From Chloroflexota bacterium (lineage in GTDB: Bacteria; Chloroflexota; Anaerolineae; Aggregatilineales; Phototrophicaceae): a stretch of 64,000 nt of DNA. Location of the stretch: contig JACAER010000010.1 of assembly GCA_013388745.1 (NCBI GenBank), positions 1 through 64,000 on the forward strand, given 5' to 3'. Of this stretch, positions 26,196 to 36,665 are shown one piece after another. The notes under the pieces are model-generated. The model ran no database searches and was not told the origin of the DNA. It saw nothing but the letters and a program-made list of their open reading frames with translations. The translations under genes and the position numbers were made by a program. How positions within the stretch are numbered: position 1 is the first letter of the stretch; each line of letters starts with the position of its first letter.

Positions 26196-27209
26196 TTAAC
26201 CGTAGCCCTGCGTGATGCGCCGCAGCAGCGCCGGGTCTTCCAGCGCGCGCCCCGCCCCCACCGCCACCGCGATCAGCGGGTTATCCGCGCGGTATACAGG
26301 GACATCGGTCTGGCGCGTCAGGTAAATATCCATGCCGCGCAGCAGCGCCCCCCCACCCGTCAGCACAATGCCGCGATCAATAATATCGGACGCCAGTTCC
26401 GGCGGCGTGTTCGCCAGCACGGCTTTGACCACCGCCGCAATGGCTGACAGCGGTTCCATCAGCGCTTCGACCACTTCGCCTGTGCTGATGCTGACGGTGC
26501 GCGGCAGCCCGCTGACCGTATCGCGTCCCTGAATATCCATCGACATCTGTTCCGGCAGATCGACCGCCGCGCCGACCTGAATCTTGATCGATTCGGCAGT
26601 CGGCTGGCCGATAATCAGGTTGTACTTGCGGCGCACGTAGAGAATGATGGCCTCGTCCTGACGCAGCCCGCCGGTGCGCCCGCTTTCGGCGCGCACAATA
26701 TTGTTCATCGAGATCACCGCCGCTTCGGTGATACCGCCGCCGACGTTGACGACCATATCACCCGCCGGCGTACTCACAGGCAGCCCCGCGCCGATCGCTG
26801 CTGCCAGCGGTTCCGAGATCGGGATCACCTCACGCGCGCCGGCTTCGATCGCCGCTTCGATCACCGCGCGCTTTTCCACGCTGGTAACGCCGTAGGGCAC
26901 GCTGATGGCAACAGTGGGGCGAAAGAGGCGGATGCGCCCGGCGATCTTGCCGAAAAAATAGCGCAGCATGGCCTCGGTCACTTCGTAATCGGCGATCACA
27001 CCGTTTTGCAGCGGGCGAATCACCTGAATGTCTTCTTCGTCCACCTTGCCGAGCATTTCGCGCGCCGGTTGGCCGAAATCGACAATGCGCTCATCTTCGG
27101 TCGTGAGCGCGACCAACGTCGGCTCTTGCAGCACGATCTGCCCATTTTCGTAGATCAGCACGTTAATCGTGCCCAGATCGACCCCCAGACGCTTGCTAAA
27201 AAGTCCCAT
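26196..27209 (-). CDS. MreB-like actin-family protein, divergent paralog
   Basis: Actin-fold protein of the MreB/Mbl family, 337 residues, close in length to true MreB. Phosphate-1 motif GVDLGTINVLIY and adenosine motif LTGGGALLRGM are recognisable. The phosphate-2 motif reads VNVGGGITEAAV where MreB has VDIGGGTTEVAV: the Asp that positions the water and Mg is Asn, and the Thr is Ile. The normal MreB is encoded at 61282 in an mreBCD cluster. This copy stands alone with its own promoter and may be a filament modifier with weak or no ATP turnover. GGAGAGGG precedes the ATG. Confidence 0.88.
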   Translation of the reverse strand: MGLFSKRLGVDLGTINVLIYENGQIVLQEPTLVALTTEDERIVDFGQPAREMLGKVDEEDIQVIRPLQNGVIADYEVTEAMLRYFFGKIAGRIRLFRPTVAISVPYGVTSVEKRAVIEAAIEAGAREVIPISEPLAAAIGAGLPVSTPAGDMVVNVGGGITEAAVISMNNIVRAESGRTGGLRQDEAIILYVRRKYNLIIGQPTAESIKIQVGAAVDLPEQMSMDIQGRDTVSGLPRTVSISTGEVVEALMEPLSAIAAVVKAVLANTPPELASDIIDRGIVLTGGGALLRGMDIYLTRQTDVPVYRADNPLIAVAVGAGRALEDPALLRRITQGYG

Positions 27210-27236
27210 GTCCCTCTCCGTGCTTCAATGTACGGC

Positions 27237-27265
27237 ATTGTAACAAAAGAGTTAGCTTTTATCAA
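27237..27265 (-). promoter_or_regulatory. Predicted promoter of the MreB paralog gene
   Basis: Minus-strand TTGATA (27265-27260), 17 bp, TACAAT (27242-27237). The predicted start is near 27230, with a short leader carrying GGAGAGGG before the ATG at 27209. Confidence 0.6.
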
Positions 27266-27287
27266 TCAAGCCCTTGGCGCGCACAAT

Positions 27288-27320
27288 AAAAAACGCGGCG
27301 GGCTGTGACCCCCACCGCGT
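27288..27320 (-). terminator. Intrinsic terminator of the atpAGDC operon
   Basis: ACGCGG (27293-27298) pairs with CCGCGT (27315-27320), extended by an inner GGG/CCC with a small bulge, and is followed on the minus strand by six T residues. It lies 24 bases after the atpC stop. Confidence 0.7.
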
Positions 27321-27343
27321 CCAGTTTTTCGCGCAGCGCGGCG

Positions 27344-27802
27344 TTATTTCTTGCCACCCTCATCTTCATCTACGATACGCATCACGGGGCTGACACGCCC
27401 CTGTACCTTGCGCGCCAGGCGTGTCGCCAGTTCGGCGCGGCGCAAGGCCAAGGCAGCCTCACGGTTCATTTCTGGCCCCACGCCCTCTTGCAGCAGTTTT
27501 TCGGCGCTGGCGCGTGCGGCTTCGATCGCCTCGTTGGTGATGTCATAGGACGACTCGGCCAAATCCGCCAGCACGACCACTTTGTCGGGGCGAATATCGA
27601 CCACGCCGCCATAAATGGCGAAGCTTTCTTCGCGCCCAGCCTTGCGCACGATCAGCTCGCCGAACGCCATCGTTGTCAGCACGGGGGCATGACGCGGCAG
27701 CACGCCCATCACGCCCTCTGTCGCCGGGATAATCACCATATCCGCGTTCGGCTCGTCAAAGATTTTCTTTTCCTGCGTGACCACTTCGACATGGATAGGC
27801 AT
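27344..27802 (-). CDS. atpC: F1F0 ATP synthase epsilon subunit
   Basis: Rotor subunit that links gamma to the c-ring and can inhibit ATP hydrolysis. The N-terminal beta-sandwich (about 1-85) has the family stretches IPATEGVMGVLPRHAP and AIYGGVVDIRPDKVVVLAD. A two-helix C-terminal domain (about 88-140) follows and ends in an acidic/basic tail. At 152 residues it is slightly longer than usual. It starts 10 bases after atpD and is the last gene of the operon before a terminator. Confidence 0.95.
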   Translation of the reverse strand: MPIHVEVVTQEKKIFDEPNADMVIIPATEGVMGVLPRHAPVLTTMAFGELIVRKAGREESFAIYGGVVDIRPDKVVVLADLAESSYDITNEAIEAARASAEKLLQEGVGPEMNREAALALRRAELATRLARKVQGRVSPVMRIVDEDEGGKK

Positions 27803-27812
27803 AGTCTAGGCC

Positions 27813-29219
<1,407 letters not shown>

Positions 29220-29242
29220 TTATCTCCTCAAAAATGTGTGGC

Positions 29243-30493
29243 TTAGGCTTTGCGCCCGCCGACCAATGTTTTTTGCAATGCTTTCAGCCCATCCCAGTTG
29301 CCGCTGGCCGCATACGACGCCTGTTCCGCCCATGTCGGCAGACTGGGGGCGAGGCGCAGTCCGGCAGCCTGGATGGCCGCTTTGAGTTCGTCTTCGCTGG
29401 CTTGCGCCAGTTGTCCAAAGGTATGGAGACCCGCCGCCTTGAGCGCTGCCGCGATCTTCGGGCCGATGCCTTCGATACGTGTCAAATCATCTTCTTTGCC
29501 GTTGGCTTTGGCTGCCGCGCTGGGCGCGGGTTTGGCGAACAGCGGCTGCGCCGGCACTTCGCCGTCAGAAATAGCTTCCGCCAGCGCCTTAAGCGTCTGC
29601 TGCAAAGCGTTCGCGCCACCCACAATGTCCAGGATTTCGCTGGTGATGGCCGATTGGCGCGCCTTGTTATAGACCAGCGTCAGATCGTCCGTCAGCCCTT
29701 TGGCATTATCCGAAGCATTGCGCATCGCCACCATACGCGCCGCGTGCTCGCTGGCCTGGCTTTCCAGCACCGCCTGATAAATTTGCAGTTCGGTGAAGCG
29801 CGGCACGATCTCATCCAGAATCGCCGCCGCGTTCGGCTCGTATTCGTAAATCAACGCGCCTGCGGTGACCTTGGGCGTCTCTTTGACAAATTCCGCCACC
29901 ATTTCGTCAGTGTTCTCATAAGGGCTGAGCGGCAGCAGCGAAAGCACCACCGGACGCTGCGAGAGCATGTTGATGAAGTCGGTGTAGGCGATAAACACCT
30001 CGTCCACCTTGCCGCTCAGATATTCTTCGATGGCGATCTGCGCCACCGGATGCACATCGCTGGCGCTGGGGTTGGCCGGGTTACTGAACTCGGCCACCAT
30101 GTTGACACGCAGGCGCGCCAGCGTATCGCGGCCTTTGCGACCAAAGGCGATATACTGCGCGGGCTTGCCCAGCCGCGCGACGAAACGTTCGGCCACGCGC
30201 AGGATATTGGTGTTATACGAGCCGGCCAGCCCGCGGTCCGACGAGATCACGATCATCATTACGTTTTTGATCTCGTCGCGGCGGGTGAGCAGGGGGTGCA
30301 GCGCCCGTCCCTGCGTCGCCTTTTGAATGTTCAGCAGAATTTCCCATGCTTTTTCGGCGTAAGGGCGGCTGGACATAGCGCGGGACTGGGCGACGCGCAC
30401 GCGCGAGGCCGACACCGCCTCTAGCGCGCGCGTGATCTGGGCGATGTTTTTGACGCTGCGAATGCGTTTTCTGATTTCGCGTGCAGTTGGCAT
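29243..30493 (-). CDS. atpG: F1F0 ATP synthase gamma subunit with C-terminal helix-hairpin-helix extension
   Basis: Central shaft of the rotary ATPase. Residues 1-298 are the normal gamma: an N-terminal helix (REIRKRIRSVKNIAQITRA), a Rossmann-like middle (SSDRGLAGSYNTNI) and a C-terminal helix with YNKARQSAITSEILDIVGG. Usual gamma subunits stop about here. This one continues through an Ala/Pro linker (299-333) into a helix-hairpin-helix domain (about 334-395, core TRIEGIGPKIAAALKAAG) and ends at 416. The frame is continuous and the gene is followed normally by atpD, so it is a true fusion. AAGGA precedes the ATG by 6 bases. Confidence 0.93.
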   Translation of the reverse strand: MPTAREIRKRIRSVKNIAQITRALEAVSASRVRVAQSRAMSSRPYAEKAWEILLNIQKATQGRALHPLLTRRDEIKNVMMIVISSDRGLAGSYNTNILRVAERFVARLGKPAQYIAFGRKGRDTLARLRVNMVAEFSNPANPSASDVHPVAQIAIEEYLSGKVDEVFIAYTDFINMLSQRPVVLSLLPLSPYENTDEMVAEFVKETPKVTAGALIYEYEPNAAAILDEIVPRFTELQIYQAVLESQASEHAARMVAMRNASDNAKGLTDDLTLVYNKARQSAITSEILDIVGGANALQQTLKALAEAISDGEVPAQPLFAKPAPSAAAKANGKEDDLTRIEGIGPKIAAALKAAGLHTFGQLAQASEDELKAAIQAAGLRLAPSLPTWAEQASYAASGNWDGLKALQKTLVGGRKA

Positions 30494-30552
30494 GTTGTGT
30501 CCTTATGGTGATGGCAGCAGAAGCGGTGTCGAGCCGCCCCCACAGCACGAGC

Positions 30553-32058
<1,506 letters not shown>

Positions 32059-32180
32059 TACCGGCTCCTTCTGTTGTTACACGATGCACTTGATAAAACG
32101 CAAACCGCTGGCAAAAGCGGTCTTGGGTGGCCTGAATTGTAGGCAAAAAGAATCTGGGGGCGCGTACACGCCGATCAGTG

Positions 32181-32209
32181 ATTGTAACCCATGTGTTGGC
32201 ATTTTACAA
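32181..32209 (-). promoter_or_regulatory. Predicted promoter of atpAGDC
   Basis: Minus-strand TTGTAA (32209-32204), 17 bp, TACAAT (32186-32181). The predicted start near 32174 gives a leader of about 116 nt. Within the leader ACCGCT (32104-32109) and AGCGGT (32116-32121) form a small stem-loop. Confidence 0.6.
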
Positions 32210-32236
32210 CATAATGGAGATAATTTTCACAAGCAG

Positions 32237-33073
32237 CTAATCCTCGTCCTCGCTGCCGCCGCTGCCCAGCGCCACCGAACGCTTATAGGCCGCCCACACC
32301 GCGCGTGAAACCACGTTGCGCAGTCCGCCTTTTTCGAAGAAATACAGCGCCTCCGCCGAGGTGCCGCCAGGACTCGTGACCTGATTGCGGAGCTGCGCCG
32401 GGTGCAGACCGGAATGCAGCGCATATTCCACAGAGCCTTTCATCGTTTGCAGCACCAGCCGTTCGGCATCCTGGCGCGAAAAGCCCAGATGCACGCCGGC
32501 GTCGATCAGCGCTTCCATAAACAAGAAAATGTAGGCCGGACCGCTGCCGTTCAGCGCTGTCGCCATATCAAGATAATGCTCGTCTTCGACAAACAGCGTT
32601 TCGCCCAGCGCGCCCAGCACCGCCGTCGCCCGCTGCCGCTGTTCGCCCGTGACTTCCGGCGTCGCTGTCCACACCGTAATGCCTTCGCCGATCTGTCCCG
32701 GTGTATTGGGCATCGAACGCACGATGGCTTTTGCGCCGCAGCCGGCGCGCATCTTTTTGATCTTCACGCCCGCGGCGATGCTCAGCACCAGCACATCCTC
32801 GCGCAGATGCCCGCGAATATCCGCCAGCGCTTTGTTCATCACCTGCGGCTTGACCGAAAGCACGACAATATCGGCGTTCTTCACCACGTCGTCGTTGTGC
32901 GCCGTGAAGGTCAGCGCGTAACGCGCGATTAACTGCTTACCGCGTTCGATATGCGGGTCGCTGGCAAACAGTTGGTTGGACTGCACCAGATTCTTGTTGA
33001 GCAGCCCCTTAATCATGGCCTCGCCCATCACCCCGCTGCCCACAAAGGCAATCTTCAGGTTTTGCAGTGGCAT
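32237..33073 (-). CDS. proC: Pyrroline-5-carboxylate reductase
   Basis: Last step of proline synthesis, reducing pyrroline-5-carboxylate with NAD(P)H in the cytoplasm. The Rossmann motif FVGSGVMGEAMIKG lies near the start, VLSVKPQVM near residue 70 and RSMPNTPGQIGEG near 120. The family signature around ALNGSGPAYIFLFMEALIDAG and the C-terminal VTSPGGTSAEAL are intact. It has 278 residues with a short acidic tail. The ATG at 33073 has AGGA 10 bases upstream. It lies upstream of atpA on the same strand, with an independent promoter between them. Confidence 0.95.
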   Translation of the reverse strand: MPLQNLKIAFVGSGVMGEAMIKGLLNKNLVQSNQLFASDPHIERGKQLIARYALTFTAHNDDVVKNADIVVLSVKPQVMNKALADIRGHLREDVLVLSIAAGVKIKKMRAGCGAKAIVRSMPNTPGQIGEGITVWTATPEVTGEQRQRATAVLGALGETLFVEDEHYLDMATALNGSGPAYIFLFMEALIDAGVHLGFSRQDAERLVLQTMKGSVEYALHSGLHPAQLRNQVTSPGGTSAEALYFFEKGGLRNVVSRAVWAAYKRSVALGSGGSEDED

Positions 33074-33116
33074 ACTTTATTCGTCCTCATGAGATCGGTC
33101 TAAATTGACTGAGTCG

Positions 33117-33302
33117 TCAACGCGCGGCACCGCCATACCGACTTCCCTCCTGGGCAATGGCTGCCATGCGCGCACGGATGCGTCTCTGGTCATCAGGCGT
33201 GCAGCGCCCAAAGTGCAGCAGCTCACGCGCGCAATCGAGCGTCTGGCGGTAGAGCCGCGAGACATGGAATGTGCGCGTTAATGCCAGGATATGGATTCTT
33301 GT
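33117..33302 (-). CDS. Possible short gene or remnant without a standard start
   Basis: In the 287-base gap between the racemase-like gene and proC, a minus-strand frame stays open for 61 codons. It reads as a natural-looking amphipathic protein: SRLYRQTLDCARELLHFGRC in its middle, then a charged helix (DDQRRIRARMAAIAQ). No ATG, GTG or TTG precedes the good part; the only near-start is a CTG at 33287. An overlapping frame (33077-33265) has an ATG but a poor composition. It could be a small protein with an unusual start or the 3' remnant of a longer gene. No function is proposed; the LYR-like tripeptide may be chance. Confidence 0.25.
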   Translation of the reverse strand, partial: TRIHILALTRTFHVSRLYRQTLDCARELLHFGRCTPDDQRRIRARMAAIAQEGSRYGGAAR

Positions 33303-33360
33303 CTAAAAAAATCGCCATCGCTGCGCCTCATGTCCACAGCACAATTGTATCTGGATTGTA

Positions 33361-34509
33361 CTAATACGGCTTATTCGTTTCCCACTGCTGCGCCGCCGCC
33401 TGCACCCGCGCTCGCACTACTTCGACGCCGATGCCCAATCCCGACGCCGGCGCAATTGTGCTGTCGGGGCGAATCACGAACGGCGGCTCGGTGATGTCCG
33501 GCGCGAAGTAACGGTCTGTGGCGCTGATGTCGCAGGGCAGCGTCACGCCCGGCAGCGACGCGAACGCCAGATTGGCCGCGCGCCCCACGCCGGTTTCCAG
33601 CATCCCGCCAATCCACAGTGGGGTCTGATTTTCCACGCACACTTTGTAGATTGCGAGGCTTTGCGTGTAGCCGCTTACCCGTCCCGGCTTCAGATTGATG
33701 ATGCGGCACGCGCCCAACGCCAGCGCCAGCCGCACGTCATCCGCCGAATGAATGCTTTCGTCCAAACATACCGGCGTGCGAAGCTGCGGCTGTAATTTGC
33801 TGTGTTCATAAATATCGTTGTAGCCCAACGGCTGCTCGATCATCAGCAGATTGAACTCATCCAATTGCTTGAGATGCTCGGCGTCGGCCAGCGTGTAGGC
33901 GCTGTTGGCGTCCAGCATGAGCATGATGTCGGGCAGTGCCGCGCGCACGCCGCGCGCCAGTTCCACGTCCCAACCGGGCTGAATCTTCAATTTGATGCGC
34001 TTGTAGCCCTGCGACAGGCGCAAACGGATTGTTTCCAGTGTTTTTTCCACGCTTGGTTTGATGCCGATGCTCACGCCCACACTGGCATACCCGCGCGGTT
34101 GATGCGCGGCAGGCAAAAAATGGGCAAAAGCCTGGGCCAGCGCGACGCCGTTGCTCTTGGCCCATGCGTCCCACACCGCTGCTTCCAGCCCGGCCTTTGT
34201 CAGCGGATGACCGCGCGTCTCGGCCAGCAGCGTCGGCACAGCCGTCGGGTCGCTGATCGTCTGCCCCAGCAGTGCCGGCACGAGAAATTCGCGCAGGATA
34301 TGCAGCCCGCTGCCCATCGTCTCGTAGCTGTAGCCCGGACGAATCTCCAGCGACGATTCGCCCCAGCCGATCACTCCCTCGCTGGTTTCCACCTCCGCCA
34401 GCACCGCTGTTTTGTACGGCTCTTCGCCGAAACTGGTACGCAGCTTTTCCACCAGTTCGAGCGCCACCGGATGCAGGGTGATATTTTTGATCGTGATCGC
34501 GCGCATCAT
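33361..34509 (-). CDS. Enolase-superfamily racemase (N-succinylamino acid racemase / o-succinylbenzoate synthase)
   Basis: Cytosolic enzyme of the MLE subgroup, 382 residues. The active-site residues are present: Lys pair in KRIKLKI (about 168-173), metal ligands Asp in LMLDANSAYT, Glu in MIEQPLGY and Asp in CLDESIHS, and the second catalytic Lys in INLKPGRVSG. These proteins act as menaquinone-pathway o-succinylbenzoate synthase, as N-succinylamino acid racemase, or both. No other menaquinone gene is near, and a GNAT acyltransferase gene ends 9 bases upstream, so racemase activity is favoured. Start ATG 34509, with GGGGGA just upstream and a second ATG directly after. Confidence 0.85.
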   Translation of the reverse strand: MMRAITIKNITLHPVALELVEKLRTSFGEEPYKTAVLAEVETSEGVIGWGESSLEIRPGYSYETMGSGLHILREFLVPALLGQTISDPTAVPTLLAETRGHPLTKAGLEAAVWDAWAKSNGVALAQAFAHFLPAAHQPRGYASVGVSIGIKPSVEKTLETIRLRLSQGYKRIKLKIQPGWDVELARGVRAALPDIMLMLDANSAYTLADAEHLKQLDEFNLLMIEQPLGYNDIYEHSKLQPQLRTPVCLDESIHSADDVRLALALGACRIINLKPGRVSGYTQSLAIYKVCVENQTPLWIGGMLETGVGRAANLAFASLPGVTLPCDISATDRYFAPDITEPPFVIRPDSTIAPASGLGIGVEVVRARVQAAAQQWETNKPY

Positions 34510-34518
34510 TCGTCCCCC

Positions 34519-35412
34519 TTAATTCAAGCGAAAATCAAAGCCGACGTTGAAGCTCATCACATAGAAGGCGCGCTCGCGGCCTTCATGTGTCTCGTGCAAA
34601 AAATCGGTCACAATAAAACCTTCGGCCATCGTGCTCATGAAGACCTGCCGCGAATGCGCCCGCCACTGCCGCGCCAACGCCTCGTCGCGCATCACCAGAT
34701 CGCTGTAATCCAGCGGGATTTCGATCAGTGCCAGCGTGCCGCGCAGCGGATTCTGCCGCGTGCCCGGTCTGACTACCCCATCTTCATCGCGCTGTGTCGG
34801 ATTCACAATCGGCGTGTCGGCCTGCAAATACGCCGCCAGCTTCAGATCGCCGCGCGTGCCGGTCAGCCGTTCTTCGACGCGCCTGTGCGTCACCCACCAT
34901 TCCACCAGCAGCCGGTCAGACGAGCCGAGTGTCGCCAGCCCGCCGCGCTCTGCCGTGCCGTAATAATCTTTGAGATAGCGCTTGCTGATGCCGCCCAGCT
35001 TACGAATGTTCAAATGTGCGTTGGCCGACATCAGCGGATCGAACGTCCACACCGCCAGCCGCACACCCTGTCGCTGCGCAAATTCGCGCTGTGCCAGTTT
35101 CAGGCGGTAGCCGATGCCCTGCCCGCGATACGCCGGATCAACCACCATGCGCTTAGAAACGATTTGCAGATTCGCCATCGCCGGGCGTTCAGGCTCTTCG
35201 TTGTGCGTGCCCAGAAAACCGACCAGCGCGCCGACCAGTTTTTCGCCGTCATAAGCGCCCAGCACATGCCCGCCGTACTGCGCCAGCGAGAACATCATGT
35301 GCGCCGGCACGAGCGACTCGTCGTCACGGCCCCAGTGGATTTTTTGCAGTTCCACCGCCGCGTACATCTCGTCCATTGTATGCAGCGCGCGAATCACAAT
35401 TCCGTTGTTCAT
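34519..35412 (-). CDS. GNAT-family acyltransferase (COG3375-like), partner of the racemase
   Basis: It has 297 residues, of which about 1-160 form a GNAT fold with the acyl-CoA-binding motif VVDPAYRGQGIGYRLKLAQ (Arg/Gln-x-x-Gly-x-Gly). A second domain of about 130 residues carries RRVEERLTG and PLRGTLALIEIPLDYSDL. Similar proteins are encoded beside N-succinylamino acid racemases, where a GNAT succinyltransferase, the racemase and a desuccinylase convert D- to L-amino acids. The desuccinylase is not seen here. The following gene starts 9 bases later, so they share a transcript. Function as an amino acid N-succinyltransferase is inferred from context. Confidence 0.78.
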   Translation of the reverse strand: MNNGIVIRALHTMDEMYAAVELQKIHWGRDDESLVPAHMMFSLAQYGGHVLGAYDGEKLVGALVGFLGTHNEEPERPAMANLQIVSKRMVVDPAYRGQGIGYRLKLAQREFAQRQGVRLAVWTFDPLMSANAHLNIRKLGGISKRYLKDYYGTAERGGLATLGSSDRLLVEWWVTHRRVEERLTGTRGDLKLAAYLQADTPIVNPTQRDEDGVVRPGTRQNPLRGTLALIEIPLDYSDLVMRDEALARQWRAHSRQVFMSTMAEGFIVTDFLHETHEGRERAFYVMSFNVGFDFRLN

Positions 35413-35448
35413 GCTTTTTCCCTCAAAATCGGCGCGGCGCCGCGCCTT

Positions 35449-36396
35449 TCATACCCCGCGCGGGCGGCGGCGCAGCGAACGCTGCCACAGCAGCAAGCCA
35501 TAGTGCCGTGTGGGCATATACGTCAGCAGCGTGTCTTCGAAACGGCGCGGTTGCAAACCAAACGTCGTGATAATGTTCCCCAGACGCGCAGCGCGGTTTG
35601 TTGCCAGCAGGTCGAGCCACTGCGCGGTAATCAGCGAACGCGGCAAAATGCGCGTCCAGATAGCCGTCGCCCAGCGCAGCAGGTAGGGCGGCGTGGGAAT
35701 GATCGCGCGGTACATGCCGGATACGCGCATCACTGTGCGCAGCAGGTCTTCCAGCGTCACATATTCCGCGCCGCCGATTTCCTGCACCGTATCTACTGTC
35801 TCGATCAACTCCAGGGTGCGAATCAGCACTTCGACCATATCGTCGATATAGAGCGGATGCAGCACCACTTCGCCGCGTCCCGGCATCAGGAAAAACAGCG
35901 GGTTAGCCGCCAACTGCATGGCGATGTGGTTGATAAACGAATCGTCGGGGCCATAAATCACGCCTGTGCGGATAATGGTGTAGGCCAGGCCGCTGGCGCG
36001 AATCGCTTCTTCGACAAGGCCTTTGTTGCGCAGCAGCGTATACGCCGAAGACGGCGCCGCCCCCAGATGGCTGAGCGCAATAATGCGCCCGATACGCGCC
36101 GCGCGCGCCGCAGCAATCAAATTGCGCGTGCCCTCCACTTCGATCCGCTCCAGATCGCGCGCCCGCCCCCACCACTGCGCGTTTTCCAGATGAATGACCG
36201 TATGCACGCCCGTGACAGCCTTATACAGCGCTTCTTCGTCCAGCACTGTGCCGGTCACAATCGGCGGCGGCGTATCCCACGGCAGATTTCTTAGTTTGTG
36301 TTCTGGCAGCAGCAGCCGCACCGGATAATCGGCGGCCAACAGCCGCGCCACCAGATGCCTGCCGACAAAACCCGTCGCGCCCGTGACCAGAATCAT
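35449..36396 (-). CDS. NAD(P)-binding SDR/NmrA-type protein
   Basis: Rossmann-fold protein of 315 residues from the atypical or extended SDR group. ILVTGATGFVGRHLVARLL opens the protein and the middle part contains the AGLAYTIIRTGVIYGP segment typical of NAD-epimerase and NmrA-like members. The usual Tyr-x-x-x-Lys pair is not evident, so it may be a non-catalytic or redox-sensing member. The ATG at 36396 is chosen because a perfect TATAAT overlaps the earlier ATG at 36447. The GNAT gene begins about 36 bases after its stop, so the two may form one transcript. Confidence 0.8.
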   Translation of the reverse strand: MILVTGATGFVGRHLVARLLAADYPVRLLLPEHKLRNLPWDTPPPIVTGTVLDEEALYKAVTGVHTVIHLENAQWWGRARDLERIEVEGTRNLIAAARAARIGRIIALSHLGAAPSSAYTLLRNKGLVEEAIRASGLAYTIIRTGVIYGPDDSFINHIAMQLAANPLFFLMPGRGEVVLHPLYIDDMVEVLIRTLELIETVDTVQEIGGAEYVTLEDLLRTVMRVSGMYRAIIPTPPYLLRWATAIWTRILPRSLITAQWLDLLATNRAARLGNIITTFGLQPRRFEDTLLTYMPTRHYGLLLWQRSLRRRPRGV

Positions 36397-36445
36397 CAGC
36401 GCCGTCTCTTGTCTCTCGATTGGCTCATCCGCGAAATGCGCCGCC

Positions 36446-36451
36446 ATTATA
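36446..36451 (-). promoter_or_regulatory. Likely -10 element of the SDR-GNAT-racemase transcript
   Basis: A perfect minus-strand TATAAT (36451-36446). The -35 region (around TTCCTG) is weak. The predicted start near 36439 leaves about 43 nt before the chosen ATG and rules out the upstream ATG. Confidence 0.4.
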
Positions 36452-36559
36452 CATTGCGCCCCAGCCCCAGGAATAGAGACATTGACAGCCGCCGCGGCCT
36501 GCGGTCACGATCAACCGTACACGATCCGCGCTGCCGTCCGCCGCGCCCACGATCAACTG

Positions 36560-36615
36560 TTCCAGCATTCCTGAGAATCGACTAAAATAGAAACCCCTTT
36601 TGTGTAAAGGGGTTT
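36560..36615 (+). promoter_or_regulatory. fabF-fabH promoter with palindrome over the start of transcription
   Basis: TTCCAG (36560-36565), 17 bp, TAAAAT (36583-36588). Directly behind it AAACCCCTTT (36591-36600) and AAAGGGGTTT (36606-36615) form a perfect 10-bp inverted repeat around 5 bases. The predicted start falls inside the left arm. It may be an operator for a fatty-acid regulator or a 5' stabilising hairpin in the mRNA. Confidence 0.45.
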
Positions 36616-36665
36616 ATGTTAGTGATTTGGGTTTAAAACTCACTCCAGAATCATGAGGGATGACA

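Noticed and set aside
32220..32235. TTGTGAA as a Rex site before atpA
   Set aside because: Only one half site is present and the second half shows no match at any usual spacing.
33117..33302. Assignment of the small frame as an LYR-family protein
   Set aside because: Only a tripeptide and its neighbours agree; the family is mainly mitochondrial, and the frame lacks a start codon.
33802..36294. An 830-codon open frame on the plus strand
   Set aside because: It lies opposite three well-supported genes (racemase, GNAT, SDR). Its composition is rich in His, Arg and Gln, typical of the reverse strand of GC-rich codons, and it has no recognisable domain.
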